From contig NZ_WPCV01000004.1 in the NCBI RefSeq assembly GCF_018035235.1, positions 248,001-312,000 on the forward strand: 64,000 nt of DNA, read 5' to 3'. The position numbers were made by a program, and so were the translations under genes. This DNA comes from Citrobacter sp. On2M. Lineage in GTDB: Bacteria; Pseudomonadota; Gammaproteobacteria; Enterobacterales; Enterobacteriaceae. Positions 32,654 to 43,101 of the stretch are shown in pieces. The notes under the pieces are model-generated. The model was not told the origin of the DNA. It saw nothing but the letters and a program-made list of their open reading frames with translations, and ran no database searches. Position 1 is the stretch's first letter. Every line of letters begins with the position of its first letter.

Positions 32654-32676
32654 TTATCCACTATTCCTGTGGATAA
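32654..32676. promoter_or_regulatory. Inverted pair of DnaA boxes upstream of uvrB
   Basis: TTATCCACT (32654–32662) faces TGTGGATAA (32668–32676), the latter a perfect reverse-complement DnaA box (TTATCCACA). Involvement of DnaA upstream of E. coli uvrB has been reported. Confidence 0.65.
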
Positions 32677-32978
32677 CCTTGTGTATTAGAGTTAGAAAAC
32701 ACAATGTAAGCGAGAGAAGACGCGGGTTGCGACTAAATTGATGCGAAAGACGGCTTGTGATAATAATCATTAAATTACAGAAAGTTAGATAAAAGCAATG
32801 GCTGTCGCCGAAGTGTCATGTGTTGCCACAAAACTTTCATCGGGTAGCTTGACAAATGTTAAAAAAGTCATTGCTTTGGGGATAACACGTTTTTACTGGT
32901 GTTTTATCTTGTCTCTGGCCAAATTTTAGCCTGTAGTCACGCTCGTTCAGATGGCGTATCAGAAATATTCTGGCGTGT

Positions 32979-32998
32979 TACTGTTTTTTCATCCAGTA
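32979..32998. promoter_or_regulatory. LexA (SOS) box of uvrB
   Basis: TACTGTTTTTTCATCCAGTA has the CTG-N10-CAG core and differs from the E. coli uvrB box at only a couple of bases. Confidence 0.88.
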
Positions 32999-33005
32999 TT
33001 TTTTA

Positions 33006-33034
33006 CTGGCAAAATATACCACTGCGAGTAAAAT
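33006..33034 (+). promoter_or_regulatory. Proximal uvrB promoter
   Basis: CTGGCA, a 17-base spacer and TAAAAT (33029–33034) match the position and –10 of the E. coli proximal uvrB promoter. Confidence 0.7.
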
Positions 33035-33071
33035 TACACACCTGCCCGCCCATTGCTTCAGGTAGCTGCTC

Positions 33072-35093
33072 ATGAGTAAACCGTTCAAACTTAATTCCGC
33101 TTTTAAACCCTCTGGCGATCAGCCTGAGGCAATTCGCCGTCTGGAAGAAGGGCTGGAGGATGGTCTGGCGCATCAGACGCTACTGGGGGTGACGGGGTCT
33201 GGGAAAACATTCACCATCGCTAACGTGATTGCGGACTTGCAGCGTCCTACCATGGTGCTGGCCCCCAATAAGACGCTTGCTGCTCAGCTGTACGGTGAGA
33301 TGAAAGAGTTCTTCCCGGATAACGCGGTGGAGTATTTCGTCTCTTACTACGACTATTATCAGCCGGAAGCCTACGTACCCAGTTCTGACACCTTCATCGA
33401 GAAAGATGCTTCGGTCAACGAACATATTGAGCAGATGCGCCTGTCGGCAACTAAAGCGCTGCTGGAGCGTCGGGATGTCGTCGTCGTGGCCTCCGTTTCC
33501 GCTATCTATGGTTTGGGCGATCCGGATCTGTACCTGAAGATGATGCTGCACCTGACGGTAGGGATGATTATCGATCAACGCGCGATCCTGCGCCGCCTTG
33601 CGGAACTGCAATACACCCGCAACGATCAGGCATTTCAGCGCGGGACCTTCCGTGTGCGCGGTGAAGTGATCGACATTTTCCCGGCTGAATCCGACGACAT
33701 CGCGCTGCGTGTGGAACTGTTTGATGAAGAAGTTGAACGCTTATCGCTGTTTGACCCGCTCACCGGGCAGGTCGAATCCACGATTTCGCGCTACACCATC
33801 TATCCTAAAACGCACTACGTGACGCCGCGCGAACGTATCGTGCAGGCGATGGAAGAAATCAAAGTTGAGCTGGCAGAGCGGCGTAAAATTCTGTTGGCAA
33901 ATAACAAATTGTTGGAAGAACAGCGGTTAAGCCAGCGTACACAGTTCGATTTGGAAATGATGAATGAGCTGGGTTACTGCTCGGGGATTGAAAACTACTC
34001 CCGCTATCTGTCCGGGCGTGGCCCCGGTGAGCCGCCGCCGACGCTGTTTGATTACCTGCCTGCCGACGGTCTGCTGGTGGTGGATGAATCCCACGTCACA
34101 ATTCCACAAATTGGCGGCATGTATCGCGGAGACCGGGCGCGTAAAGAGACCCTGGTCGAATACGGATTCCGTCTGCCCTCGGCGCTGGATAACCGTCCGC
34201 TCAAATTTGAAGAGTTTGAGGCGTTGGCTCCACAAACCATCTACGTTTCAGCGACGCCGGGTAACTATGAGCTGGAGAAATCTGGTGATGAAGTGGTCGA
34301 TCAGGTAGTACGACCGACCGGCCTGTTGGATCCGGTCATTGAGGTGCGTCCGGTGGCGACGCAGGTTGACGATCTGCTGTCGGAGATCCGCACCCGTGCG
34401 GCGATTAACGAACGTGTGCTGGTCACTACGCTCACCAAACGCATGGCGGAGGACCTCACCGAATATCTCGAAGAACACGGTGAGCGGGTGCGCTATCTGC
34501 ACTCTGACATCGATACCGTGGAACGCATGGAAATCATTCGTGACCTGCGTCTGGGCGAGTTTGACGTGCTGGTGGGTATCAACCTGTTACGTGAGGGGCT
34601 GGACATGCCTGAAGTCTCGCTGGTGGCGATTCTGGACGCAGACAAAGAAGGGTTCCTGCGTTCTGAACGTTCGCTGATCCAGACCATTGGTCGTGCGGCG
34701 CGTAACATCAACGGTAAGGCTATTCTTTACGGCGACAAAATTACCGCCTCAATGGCCAAAGCGATTGGTGAAACTGAACGTCGTCGTGAGAAACAGCAGC
34801 TTTACAACGAAGAACACGGCATTACGCCGCAGGGGCTGAATAAGAAAGTGGTCGATATTCTGGCGCTGGGTCAGAATATTGCGAAGACCAAGGCGAAAGG
34901 CAAAGGGAAGTCACGCGCAGGTGCGAAGTCTGAGGTTGTCGAACTGGATATGACGCCAAAAGCGCTGCAGCAGAAGATTCACGAGCTGGAAGGACAAATG
35001 ATGCAGCATGCGCAGAATCTTGAATTTGAAGAGGCCGCGACGATCCGCGACCAGTTGCATCAGCTGCGCGAGCTGTTTATCGCGGCGTCTTAA
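33072..35093 (+). CDS. uvrB: Excinuclease ABC subunit B
   Basis: The 673-residue central subunit of UvrABC nucleotide-excision repair is a helicase-like damage verifier that hands DNA to UvrC. Walker A GVTGSGKT is at about residues 39–46. The beta-hairpin [12 protein letters not shown] that inserts between strands is near 92–103. DEAD-type DESH and the C-terminal helicase motif QTIGRAARN are present. The UVR domain ([20 protein letters not shown]) ends the protein. LexA controlled. Length and start match E. coli. Confidence 0.98.
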   Translation: MSKPFKLNSAFKPSGDQPEAIRRLEEGLEDGLAHQTLLGVTGSGKTFTIANVIADLQRPTMVLAPNKTLAAQLYGEMKEFFPDNAVEYFVSYYDYYQPEAYVPSSDTFIEKDASVNEHIEQMRLSATKALLERRDVVVVASVSAIYGLGDPDLYLKMMLHLTVGMIIDQRAILRRLAELQYTRNDQAFQRGTFRVRGEVIDIFPAESDDIALRVELFDEEVERLSLFDPLTGQVESTISRYTIYPKTHYVTPRERIVQAMEEIKVELAERRKILLANNKLLEEQRLSQRTQFDLEMMNELGYCSGIENYSRYLSGRGPGEPPPTLFDYLPADGLLVVDESHVTIPQIGGMYRGDRARKETLVEYGFRLPSALDNRPLKFEEFEALAPQTIYVSATPGNYELEKSGDEVVDQVVRPTGLLDPVIEVRPVATQVDDLLSEIRTRAAINERVLVTTLTKRMAEDLTEYLEEHGERVRYLHSDIDTVERMEIIRDLRLGEFDVLVGINLLREGLDMPEVSLVAILDADKEGFLRSERSLIQTIGRAARNINGKAILYGDKITASMAKAIGETERRREKQQLYNEEHGITPQGLNKKVVDILALGQNIAKTKAKGKGKSRAGAKSEVVELDMTPKALQQKIHELEGQMMQHAQNLEFEEAATIRDQLHQLRELFIAAS

Positions 35094-35151
35094 CGCGATG
35101 TTGAAGGTGGGGGAGACCCGTCATCTGGCCTGGAAACGTCAAGGTTGTGTA

Positions 35152-35180
35152 TGCCTGATAAGCGTCAGCGCCATCAGGCA
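35152..35180. repeat. REP-like hairpin between uvrB and ybhK
   Basis: TGCCTGAT and ATCAGGCA form the stem, with an inner AGCGTCAGCGCC segment, as in enteric REP units. It lies between convergent stops. Confidence 0.75.
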
Positions 35181-35187
35181 AATTCGC

Positions 35188-36156
<969 letters not shown>

Positions 36157-36230
36157 TTATCCAGTTGGCATCTGGCGAAATTTATTATCTGCGATCTACC
36201 CCTTTCTGACGATATCGACCTGACGGCAAG

Positions 36231-36244
36231 ATGATGTATATCAA
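36231..36244. promoter_or_regulatory. FNR-like box and possible distal moaA promoter
   Basis: ATGAT-GTAT-ATCAA matches the FNR consensus TTGAT-N4-ATCAA at 9 of 10 bases. TATTCT (36266–36271) would be a –10, placing FNR near –41 (class II activation). This fits anaerobic induction known for E. coli moa, but is inferred here. Confidence 0.55.
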
Positions 36245-36294
36245 TGCAAAACTATGGTTTTTGCTTATTCTGTAGCGAAAATGCACGATCGCGT

Positions 36295-36318
36295 CGCTAT
36301 ATACATATTTATATAGCG
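36295..36318. promoter_or_regulatory. ModE site upstream of moaA
   Basis: CGCTATAT and ATATAGCG form a perfect 8-bp inverted repeat around 8 bases, fitting the ModE recognition sequence. ModE activates moaA in E. coli. The site is upstream of a plausible proximal promoter. Confidence 0.8.
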
Positions 36319-36328
36319 AAAGTGTACA

Positions 36329-36357
36329 TGGCAAAAGCGTCATTTACACGCTAGTAT
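36329..36357 (+). promoter_or_regulatory. Proximal moaA promoter
   Basis: TGGCAA, a 17-base spacer and TAGTAT (36352–36357) are consistent with a weak sigma-70 promoter that starts near 36364, just upstream of the riboswitch. Confidence 0.5.
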
Positions 36358-36398
36358 CGGCATAACCACAATGTACTCGAAGTATGACGAGTATAAAC

Positions 36399-36518
36399 AC
36401 TCTAGCCTCTGCACCTGGGTCAAATGATACGGTGCTTTGGCCGTGACAATACTTGAATAAGTTTGTCACCAGGGCGCAGGAAGAAATGACTACGTCTCCC
36501 GTATTTGGAAAGGTGTAC
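36399..36518 (+). ncRNA. Molybdenum cofactor riboswitch (Moco RNA)
   Basis: The moaA leader is almost identical to the E. coli Moco RNA motif as recalled. It has the CTCTGCACCTGGGTCA helix, the GATACGGTGCTTTGGCCGTG hairpin, a long apical stem and CACCAGGGCGCAGGAAGAAA. The element ends at the AAAGG ribosome binding site of moaA, so cofactor binding would reduce translation of moaABCDE. Confidence 0.88.
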
Positions 36519-37508
36519 ATGGGCTCTCAACTTACCGATGCTTTCGCGCGTAAGTTTTACTACTTACGTTTGTCGATTACAGATGTGTGTAACTTTCGTT
36601 GCACCTACTGCCTGCCGGATGGCTATAAGCCCGGCGGGGTCACCAATAACGGCTTTTTAACCGTTGATGAAATTCGTCGTGTCACGCGTGCGTTCGCCAG
36701 TCTGGGAACGGAGAAAGTGCGTCTGACAGGTGGCGAACCTTCATTGCGTCGCGACTTTACCGACATCATCGCCGCCGTGCGTGAAAACGACGCCATCCGT
36801 CAGATTGCGGTGACCACCAATGGTTATCGTCTGGCGCGCGATGCCGCCGTCTGGCGCGATGCCGGGCTAACCGCGCTAAACGTCAGCGTCGACAGCCTGG
36901 ATGCCCGTCAGTTTCATGCCATTACCGGGCAGGACAAGTTTCAGCAGGTGATGGCAGGTATTGACGCCGCCTTTGATGCGGGTTTTGAAAAAGTGAAAGT
37001 CAACACCGTGCTGATGCGCGACGTAAACCATCATCAGCTGGACACCTTCCTGGCCTGGATCCAACCACGGCCGATCCAACTGCGTTTTATTGAACTGATG
37101 GAAACAGGCGAGGGCAGCTCGCTCTTCCGTAAACACCATATCTCCGGCCAGGTACTGCGCGATGAGCTGCTGCGCCGCGGCTGGATTCATCAGATCCGAC
37201 AGCGCAGCGACGGCCCGGCTCAGGTTTTCTGCCATCCTGACTATGTTGGCGAAATTGGTCTGATCATGCCTTATGAGAAAGACTTCTGCGCTACCTGCAA
37301 CCGTCTACGCGTTTCCTCTGTCGGTAAGCTTCATCTGTGTTTATTTGGTGAAGGTGGCGTTAGCCTGCGTGATTTGCTGGAAGATGACGCTCAGCAGTCG
37401 GCGCTGGAAGAACGCATTTCAGCTGCGCTGCTGGAGAAAAAACAGACCCATTTCTTACATCAGAACAATACCGGTATTACGCAAAACTTATCTTACATTG
37501 GCGGCTGA
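36519..37508 (+). CDS. moaA: GTP 3',8-cyclase
   Basis: The 329-residue radical-SAM enzyme converts GTP to 3',8-cyclo-GTP, the first step of molybdopterin synthesis. It has the N-terminal cluster CNFRCTYC (C24, C28, C31), [10 protein letters not shown], the C-terminal cluster [18 protein letters not shown] and the terminal Gly-Gly. The frame is open from 36453 through the riboswitch; the ATG at 36519 has AAAGG upstream and gives the E. coli length. Confidence 0.97.
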   Translation: MGSQLTDAFARKFYYLRLSITDVCNFRCTYCLPDGYKPGGVTNNGFLTVDEIRRVTRAFASLGTEKVRLTGGEPSLRRDFTDIIAAVRENDAIRQIAVTTNGYRLARDAAVWRDAGLTALNVSVDSLDARQFHAITGQDKFQQVMAGIDAAFDAGFEKVKVNTVLMRDVNHHQLDTFLAWIQPRPIQLRFIELMETGEGSSLFRKHHISGQVLRDELLRRGWIHQIRQRSDGPAQVFCHPDYVGEIGLIMPYEKDFCATCNRLRVSSVGKLHLCLFGEGGVSLRDLLEDDAQQSALEERISAALLEKKQTHFLHQNNTGITQNLSYIGG

Positions 37509-37527
37509 TCGCTAAAAGGAGTTTTTC

Positions 37528-38040
37528 ATGAGTCAGGTAAGCGCTGAATTTATCCCGACACGCATTGCTATTCTTACTGTTTCCAATCGTCGTGGCGAAG
37601 AAGATGACACCTCCGGCCATTATCTGCGTGACTCGGCGCAAGAAGCGGGTCATCAAATAGTCGACAAGGCGATTGTCAAAGAGAACCGTTACGCCATCCG
37701 CGCCCAGGTTTCAGCCTGGATTGCCAGTGACGACGTGCAGGTTGTGCTCATCACCGGCGGCACCGGGTTAACCGAAGGGGACCAGGCGCCGGAAGCGCTG
37801 CAACCGTTGTTCGACAGAGAAGTTGAAGGGTTCGGCGAAGTCTTCCGTATGTTGTCGTTTGAAGAGATTGGCACCGCGACGCTGCAATCCCGGGCGATTG
37901 CCGGAGTCGCCAATAAAACGCTGATTTTCGCCATGCCGGGGTCGACCAAAGCGTGTCGTACCGCCTGGGAAAATATTATTGCGCCGCAGCTTGATGCCCG
38001 TACGCGTCCGTGTAATTTCCACCCACATTTGAAGAAATAA
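37528..38040 (+). CDS. moaB: MoaB, MogA-like molybdopterin protein
   Basis: The 170-residue protein has the MogA/MoeA fold, with [16 protein letters not shown] (about residues 76–91) forming the molybdopterin-binding loop and [16 protein letters not shown] near the end. It is not essential for cofactor synthesis in E. coli, where MogA adenylylates molybdopterin. AAAAGGAG precedes the ATG. It is second in moaABCDE, and moaC starts 2 bases after its stop. Confidence 0.95.
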   Translation: MSQVSAEFIPTRIAILTVSNRRGEEDDTSGHYLRDSAQEAGHQIVDKAIVKENRYAIRAQVSAWIASDDVQVVLITGGTGLTEGDQAPEALQPLFDREVEGFGEVFRMLSFEEIGTATLQSRAIAGVANKTLIFAMPGSTKACRTAWENIIAPQLDARTRPCNFHPHLKK

Positions 38041-38042
38041 GT

Positions 38043-38528
38043 ATGTCGCAACTGACTCATATTAACGCCGCTGGCGAAGCGCATATGGTGGATGTCTCCG
38101 CCAAAGCGGAAACGGTACGCGAGGCGCGTGCCGAAGCCTTTGTTACCATGCGTAGTGATACGCTGGCGATGATTATCGATGGCAGTCACCATAAGGGCGA
38201 TGTATTCGCCACGGCGCGTATTGCGGGTATTCAGGCCGCCAAACGGACCTGGGATCTTATCCCGCTGTGTCATCCGCTGATGCTGAGCAAGGTGGAAGTC
38301 AATCTGCACGCCGAGCCTGAGCACAACCGCGTACGCATTGAAACGCTGTGTCGCCTGACCGGGAAAACCGGTGTCGAAATGGAAGCGTTAACGGCTGCCT
38401 CCGTAGCGGCGTTGACTATCTACGATATGTGTAAAGCGGTGCAAAAGGATATGGTGATTGGTCCGGTGCGTCTGCTGGCAAAAAGCGGCGGCAAATCCGG
38501 AGATTTTAAGGTGGATGCGCATGATTAA
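38043..38528 (+). CDS. moaC: Cyclic pyranopterin monophosphate synthase
   Basis: The 161-residue enzyme rearranges 3',8-cyclo-GTP to cyclic pyranopterin monophosphate. The family signature [15 protein letters not shown] is near residues 72–86, and [23 protein letters not shown] carries the active-site glutamate and aspartate, written in parts: GVEMEALTA and IYDMCKA. It overlaps moaD by 8 nt. Confidence 0.96.
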   Translation: MSQLTHINAAGEAHMVDVSAKAETVREARAEAFVTMRSDTLAMIIDGSHHKGDVFATARIAGIQAAKRTWDLIPLCHPLMLSKVEVNLHAEPEHNRVRIETLCRLTGKTGVEMEALTAASVAALTIYDMCKAVQKDMVIGPVRLLAKSGGKSGDFKVDAHD

Positions 38529-38766
38529 GGTTCTCTTCTTTGCTCAGGTACGCGAACTGGTAAATACCGATGCCTTAGAGGTCGCCGCCGAGTTTGCAAC
38601 GGTAGAAGCGCTGCGTAAGCATCTTGCGGCAAAAAGCGATCGCTGGGCGTTGGCGCTGGAAGACGGTAAGCTGCTGGCGGCGGTAAACCAGACGCTGGTC
38701 GATTTTGACCATACCCTTAATGCGGGTGACGAAGTGGCTTTCTTCCCACCGGTAACCGGAGGCTAA
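38521..38766 (+). CDS. moaD: Molybdopterin synthase small subunit
   Basis: The 81-residue ubiquitin-like sulfur carrier ends in [10 protein letters not shown]. The terminal glycine is thiocarboxylated to donate sulfur. The frame is open from 38458 inside moaC; the ATG at 38521, overlapping the moaC stop by 8 nt, starts the canonical [14 protein letters not shown]. moaE follows after 1 base. Confidence 0.96.
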   Translation: MIKVLFFAQVRELVNTDALEVAAEFATVEALRKHLAAKSDRWALALEDGKLLAAVNQTLVDFDHTLNAGDEVAFFPPVTGG

Positions 38767-38767
38767 G

Positions 38768-39220
38768 ATGGCTGAAACGCGAATTGTTGTTGGCTCTGCG
38801 CCGTTTCGTGTCGGGGATGAGTATCCCTGGCTGGCCGAACGCGACGAGGACGGCGCGGTGGTCACTTTCACCGGGAAAGTCCGCAACCACAATCTCGGCG
38901 ATAGCGTGCAGGCGTTAACGCTGGAACACTATCCAGGGATGACTGAAAAAGCGCTGGCGGAGATTGTCGACGAAGCGCGTTCGCGCTGGCCGCTGGGACG
39001 AGTAACAGTGATTCATCGCATTGGCGAACTGTGGCCGGGTGACGAAATCGTTTTTGTTGGCGTGACCAGCGCGCATCGTAGCAGTGCGTTTGATGCCGGG
39101 CAGTTCATTATGGATTACCTGAAAACCCGCGCGCCGTTCTGGAAGCGCGAGGCCACGCCGGAAGGTGAACGTTGGGTTGATGCTCGCGACAGCGATAAGC
39201 AGGCGGCAAAACGCTGGTAG
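38768..39220 (+). CDS. moaE: Molybdopterin synthase catalytic subunit
   Basis: The 150-residue subunit forms the heterotetramer with MoaD that inserts two sulfurs to make molybdopterin. TFTGKVRNHN (about residues 36–45), HRIGELWPGDEIVFVGV and FWKREATPEGERWV (catalytic lysine) are conserved. It is the last gene of moaABCDE. No intrinsic terminator is obvious before ybhL. Confidence 0.96.
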   Translation: MAETRIVVGSAPFRVGDEYPWLAERDEDGAVVTFTGKVRNHNLGDSVQALTLEHYPGMTEKALAEIVDEARSRWPLGRVTVIHRIGELWPGDEIVFVGVTSAHRSSAFDAGQFIMDYLKTRAPFWKREATPEGERWVDARDSDKQAAKRW

Positions 39221-39264
39221 AGTAGTACACTTGTGTTAGGCTCATACTGATTCAGGAGATTGTC

Positions 39265-39969
39265 ATGGACCGATTCCCACGATCCGATTCTATTGTGCAG
39301 GCGCATTCCGGTCTGCAAACCTATATGGCGCAGGTCTATGGCTGGATGACTTGCGGGCTGTTGCTGACGGCGTTTATCGCCTGGTATGCGGCAAATACGC
39401 CTGCGGTGATGATGTTTGTTTTCTCCAGCAAAATCACCTTCTTTGGCCTGATCATCGCCCAACTGGCGCTGGTGTTTGTCCTGTCTGGCATGGTGCAAAA
39501 GCTTAGCGCGGGTGTGGCGACCACGCTATTTATGCTCTACTCGGCGTTAACCGGTCTGACGCTATCAAGCATTTTCATTGTCTATACCTATTCGTCTATC
39601 GCCAGTACCTTTGTGGTCACCGGCGGGATGTTCGGTATCATGAGTTTGTACGGCTACACCACCAAGCGCGATCTGAGCGGCTTCGGCAATATGCTGTTTA
39701 TGGCGCTGATTGGTATTGTGCTGGCCTCGCTGGTTAACTTCTGGCTGAAGAGTGAAGCGTTGATGTGGGCGGTGACGTACATAGGGGTGATTGTGTTTGT
39801 CGGCCTGACCGCCTATGACACGCAGAAGCTGAAAAATATCGGTGAGCAGATCGATCTGCGCGACAGTTCCAACTTGCGTAAATACGCTATTCTTGGGGCG
39901 TTAACGCTGTATCTGGACTTCATTAACCTGTTCCTGATGCTGCTGCGTATCTTCGGCAATCGTCGTTAA
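39265..39969 (+). CDS. ybhL: BAX inhibitor-1 family membrane protein
   Basis: The 234-residue inner-membrane protein has seven hydrophobic segments and the UPF0005/BI-1 signature around LTAYDTQKLKNIGEQ (about residues 176–190). Bacterial relatives such as BsYetJ are pH-sensitive calcium-leak channels; the role here is unknown. CAGGAG lies 7 bases before the ATG. The stop is followed by a REP-like hairpin, then convergent ybhN. E. coli ybhM, which usually follows, is absent. Confidence 0.9.
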   Translation: MDRFPRSDSIVQAHSGLQTYMAQVYGWMTCGLLLTAFIAWYAANTPAVMMFVFSSKITFFGLIIAQLALVFVLSGMVQKLSAGVATTLFMLYSALTGLTLSSIFIVYTYSSIASTFVVTGGMFGIMSLYGYTTKRDLSGFGNMLFMALIGIVLASLVNFWLKSEALMWAVTYIGVIVFVGLTAYDTQKLKNIGEQIDLRDSSNLRKYAILGALTLYLDFINLFLMLLRIFGNRR

Positions 39970-39978
39970 TTTTCCGCT

Positions 39979-40005
39979 ACCGGATGGCGTAAGCCGCCAT
40001 CCGGT
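39979..40005. repeat. REP-like hairpin between ybhL and ybhN
   Basis: ACCGGATGGCG and CGCCATCCGGT form an 11-bp perfect stem with a 5-base loop, at a convergent junction. Confidence 0.78.
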
Positions 40006-40008
40006 GAA

Positions 40009-40971
40009 TTATTTCGCCATCGCCTTCTCGTTTTTTACCCGCAACTTTTTTGCCCGACTCTCCAGCAGCAAATAACACACCAGTGCCAGAAGTAGCGGAA
40101 TAAAATAGTACAACACGCGATATGCCAGCAGAGCGGCAATAATCGTTCCCTGAGACGTTTTTTCTCCTGCCAGCAGCGCCATAAAGACCGCTTCCAGCAC
40201 GCCGATCCCCGCCGGAATATGCACGATTACGCCGGCAATACTGCTCACCAGCAGCACGCCCAGCACGAAGAAATAATCGATATTCTGACCGAGCAACAAC
40301 CAGATAATCGCCCCCATTACCATCCAGTTAGCACTGGATATCGCCATTTGCGCGAGGGCAAATTTCCAGGAGGGTAGCACCAGCTTTTGGCCCTTGATGG
40401 TGATGTGTCGATGCTTAGCGAAGGCGCAAAACCACAGATAAACGACAATAATCAGCAGCAGCGCTACGCCTAAAATACGCAGCGTACCTTCATCGATATA
40501 CCAGTGTGCGGGCAGTTCAACGATGCCGAAGGTAAAAATAAAACCGCCCAGCAGAATATAGCCCAACCAGTTGGTGGTAATGCTCAGCGAAAAAATGCGG
40601 GTGATTGTGCTCCCCGGTAATCCGAGGCGAGAGTAGAGCCGATAGCGCATCACAATACCGCCTACCCAGGTGCTTAACGTCAGGTTGAAGGCGTAACAGA
40701 TAAACGACACCAGCATGACCTGACGTTTTGCCAGCTTATGGCCGCAATAATAGCGTCCGAGCAGGTCATAACAGCCGTAAAGCAAATAACTGACAATCAC
40801 CAGCCCCACGGCGCTGAGCAGGGCAATCCGGTTGTAATCGCGGATGACCGTCCACACCTCCTGCCAGTTGACTTTGCTGGCATAAACCACCAGCAATACG
40901 ATGACCGCAATAAAAAACAGCCATGTAAGGATCTTTTTCGCTAATCGCCAGCGTCGGTGGCTTTTTGCCAT
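40009..40971 (-). CDS. ybhN: Predicted flippase-like membrane protein (UPF0104)
   Basis: The 320-residue protein has about eight hydrophobic segments and belongs to the lysylphosphatidylglycerol synthase transmembrane-domain-like family. STWVGGIVMRYRLYSRLGLP and IPAGIGVLEAVFMALL are conserved. It is last in ybhP–clsB–ybhN, starting with a 1-nt overlap (TGATG) with clsB, which suggests a lipid-related job. No function is proven to my knowledge. Confidence 0.88.
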   Translation of the reverse strand: MAKSHRRWRLAKKILTWLFFIAVIVLLVVYASKVNWQEVWTVIRDYNRIALLSAVGLVIVSYLLYGCYDLLGRYYCGHKLAKRQVMLVSFICYAFNLTLSTWVGGIVMRYRLYSRLGLPGSTITRIFSLSITTNWLGYILLGGFIFTFGIVELPAHWYIDEGTLRILGVALLLIIVVYLWFCAFAKHRHITIKGQKLVLPSWKFALAQMAISSANWMVMGAIIWLLLGQNIDYFFVLGVLLVSSIAGVIVHIPAGIGVLEAVFMALLAGEKTSQGTIIAALLAYRVLYYFIPLLLALVCYLLLESRAKKLRVKNEKAMAK

Positions 40972-42212
40972 CAGGATTTTCCTCCTGCATCCTCAGTTGG
41001 AATACGATCCTGCGTTTCCAGCGTGGGCTGTGCGGGCGGCTCTACCTCAGCCAGATGCGGGGTATGCGCCGGTAGCCAGCCGACCAGAGCCGGGAAGTGG
41101 CGTAAAAAGTGGAACGCCAGTACGCTTTTGGTCAGGTTCCACCAGGTGCGCTTGGGCAGCATGGATTCATCAACACGCTTGCAGTCCTGCGCAATGATAG
41201 GGTTCAGGTTGTCACGTAAAGTCTGGTTAAACGTGCGGTCATGAATAATCAGATTTGCCTCCAGATTGAGCGACAGGCTCAGGGGGTCGAGATTGCTGGA
41301 ACCGACCGTTGCCCAGTGGTCATCCATCAGTGCCACTTTGCCGTGCAGAGGCCTACGCCGGTATTCATAAACATGGACGCCGCCTTTAACCAGATAGTTG
41401 TACAGCAGGCGGGCGCCAACTTTTACAATCGGCATATCCGGTTCACCCTGGACGATGAGTTTTACCCGCACGCCGCGTCTCGCTGCTTTACGCAGGGCAT
41501 GCAGCAGGCGATAGCCCGGAAAGAAATAGGCATTGGCAATAATCACTTCCCGCCTTGCCTGGGTTAGCATTTTCAGATAGTGGCGTTCAATATCATCACG
41601 ATGTTCTTCATTATCACGCCAGACAAACAGTGCCTGTGCTTCGCCGGGATGATGATTATCGACGGCCCGATGATGACGTCGCCACCAGCGTCGTACTGCG
41701 CTTTGCCCCGGTAAGTTCTCCAGCACGAATGTCAGGATATCAGCCACAACAGGGCCTTCAACGCGAACGGCGTAATCCTGCTTGGCCTCCGGGCCGTAAT
41801 CAGACATATGTTCAGCGGAATAATTGATGCCGCCGACAAAAGCAACACGATCGTCAATGACCACTATTTTGCGATGCATTCGGCGAAAGAGATTGGTGCG
41901 CATACCGAACAGGCGCGGACGTGGATCGTAGTAGCGGAAGACAACGCCGGCTGTGGTCAGCTCTTCAACAAAACGGTCGCTAAGATCCGGCGAGCCGTAG
42001 CCATCCAGCAGCACCTCTGCTTTGATTCCTCGCCGGGCGGCTTCGAGCAACGCGGCATGCAGCTGTTTTCCTACCGCATCTTCAAACCAGATAAAGGTCT
42101 CAAGGATAATTTTTTGTTGCGCCTGTTTAATGGCGTCAAAAACGGCGGGGTAGAATTGATCGCCGTTTTCCAGCAGTTGAATTTGATTGCCTTCACGCCA
42201 GCCATATTTCAT
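40971..42212 (-). CDS. clsB: Cardiolipin synthase B
   Basis: The 413-residue phospholipase-D-superfamily enzyme forms cardiolipin (and phosphatidylglycerol) from phosphatidylglycerol or phosphatidylethanolamine. It has two HKD motifs: HRKIVVIDD (about residue 113) and HGKVALMDD (about 289), each followed by the GGIN or GSSN segment. Length equals E. coli ClsB (YbhO). The start overlaps the ybhP stop by 4 nt. Confidence 0.95.
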   Translation of the reverse strand: MKYGWREGNQIQLLENGDQFYPAVFDAIKQAQQKIILETFIWFEDAVGKQLHAALLEAARRGIKAEVLLDGYGSPDLSDRFVEELTTAGVVFRYYDPRPRLFGMRTNLFRRMHRKIVVIDDRVAFVGGINYSAEHMSDYGPEAKQDYAVRVEGPVVADILTFVLENLPGQSAVRRWWRRHHRAVDNHHPGEAQALFVWRDNEEHRDDIERHYLKMLTQARREVIIANAYFFPGYRLLHALRKAARRGVRVKLIVQGEPDMPIVKVGARLLYNYLVKGGVHVYEYRRRPLHGKVALMDDHWATVGSSNLDPLSLSLNLEANLIIHDRTFNQTLRDNLNPIIAQDCKRVDESMLPKRTWWNLTKSVLAFHFLRHFPALVGWLPAHTPHLAEVEPPAQPTLETQDRIPTEDAGGKS

Positions 42213-42970
42213 AAATGAATCTCCGCACTCAGAGGGGCATGATCGGACAAATGTCGCCAGTGACGCAGCGCTAGCGTCGTTGGGGTACTGGCATTCGCGT
42301 TTTTCACATAGATCCTGTCCAGACGCAGCAGGGGAAACTGCACCGGAAATGTGCGTGCTGGGCGACCGTGGGCGCGGGTAAAAATCTCGTCAAGTCCGGC
42401 TCTGGTTTTCAACGGGTGATTGGCCGTTTGCCGCCAGTCGTTGAAATCTCCAGCGATCACCACCGGTTCCGCGTCGGGCAGGGCATTGACCCAATCAGCC
42501 AGCATCGCAAGCTGGGCCTGGCGATGAGCTTCGCGTAAACCGAGATGCACACACATGACATGAATGGGGTGGGAGAGCATTGGTGGCGCGATACGGCAGT
42601 AAAGCACCCCGCGCTTTTCACTCGCGCCGACCGACACATCACGATTTTCATCATGTTCAATGGGATAACGCGATAGCACCGCATTACCGTGATGCCCCTG
42701 CGGGTACACAGCATTACGCCCATAGGCGAAGTCGCTCCACATTGTGTCCGCCAGAAATTCGTAGTGGGTGGTATCCGGCCAGTTCTCAATGCGCAATGAG
42801 TGAGCTTCGTGCGCACCCATCACTTCCTGCAGGCATACAATGTCCGCACCAACCGTTCTGACGGCTTCCCTTAGCTCAGGCAAAATAAAACGCCGATTGA
42901 AGGCGGTGAACCCTTTGTGAGTATTAATGGTGAGCACATTGAATGAAAATTGAACTCCCGATCCGCTCAT
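42209..42970 (-). CDS. ybhP: Endonuclease/exonuclease/phosphatase-family protein
   Basis: The 253-residue EEP-fold hydrolase has LQEVMGAHE (metal-binding Glu, about residue 49), [18 protein letters not shown] (about 165) and the terminal [11 protein letters not shown] (catalytic His). The substrate is unknown; position before clsB suggests a phosphodiester or lipid role. The frame is open to 43072, but the ATG at 42970 has GGGAGG upstream and gives the E. coli length. Confidence 0.9.
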   Translation of the reverse strand: MSGSGVQFSFNVLTINTHKGFTAFNRRFILPELREAVRTVGADIVCLQEVMGAHEAHSLRIENWPDTTHYEFLADTMWSDFAYGRNAVYPQGHHGNAVLSRYPIEHDENRDVSVGASEKRGVLYCRIAPPMLSHPIHVMCVHLGLREAHRQAQLAMLADWVNALPDAEPVVIAGDFNDWRQTANHPLKTRAGLDEIFTRAHGRPARTFPVQFPLLRLDRIYVKNANASTPTTLALRHWRHLSDHAPLSAEIHL

Positions 42971-43101
42971 GAGCCTCCCGTTGGCGTCACTTCCTAAATA
43001 AAATAGTGTAGTCATCGTCACAAAAAGATGCAGTGTTGCGGAATTTTCCGTAAAGTCCGGTACTCTGAACAATTAGTTGAAAATCCTTCAGGAGAAAAGC
43101 C

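Larger units (their letters stand above)
32303..33071. other. Long intergenic region between the ABC gene and uvrB
   Basis: These 769 bases hold no convincing gene. They contain a paired DnaA box (32654–32676), a weak Fur-like 7-1-7 site (32758–32772), a consensus –35 TTGACA at 32849–32854 with no good –10, the LexA box and the proximal uvrB promoter. The rest is AT-rich and unexplained. Confidence 0.7.

Noticed and set aside
32457-32741. 94-codon plus-strand frame in the uvrB upstream gap
   Set aside because: It has no Shine–Dalgarno, low-complexity composition and crosses the DnaA boxes; no evidence of a gene.
36453-36518. Longer moaA start at 36453
   Set aside because: It would translate through the Moco riboswitch; the ATG at 36519 has the ribosome binding site and the E. 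coli length.
37689-38324. 211-codon minus-strand open frame
   Set aside because: It is antisense to moaB and moaC, both well conserved.
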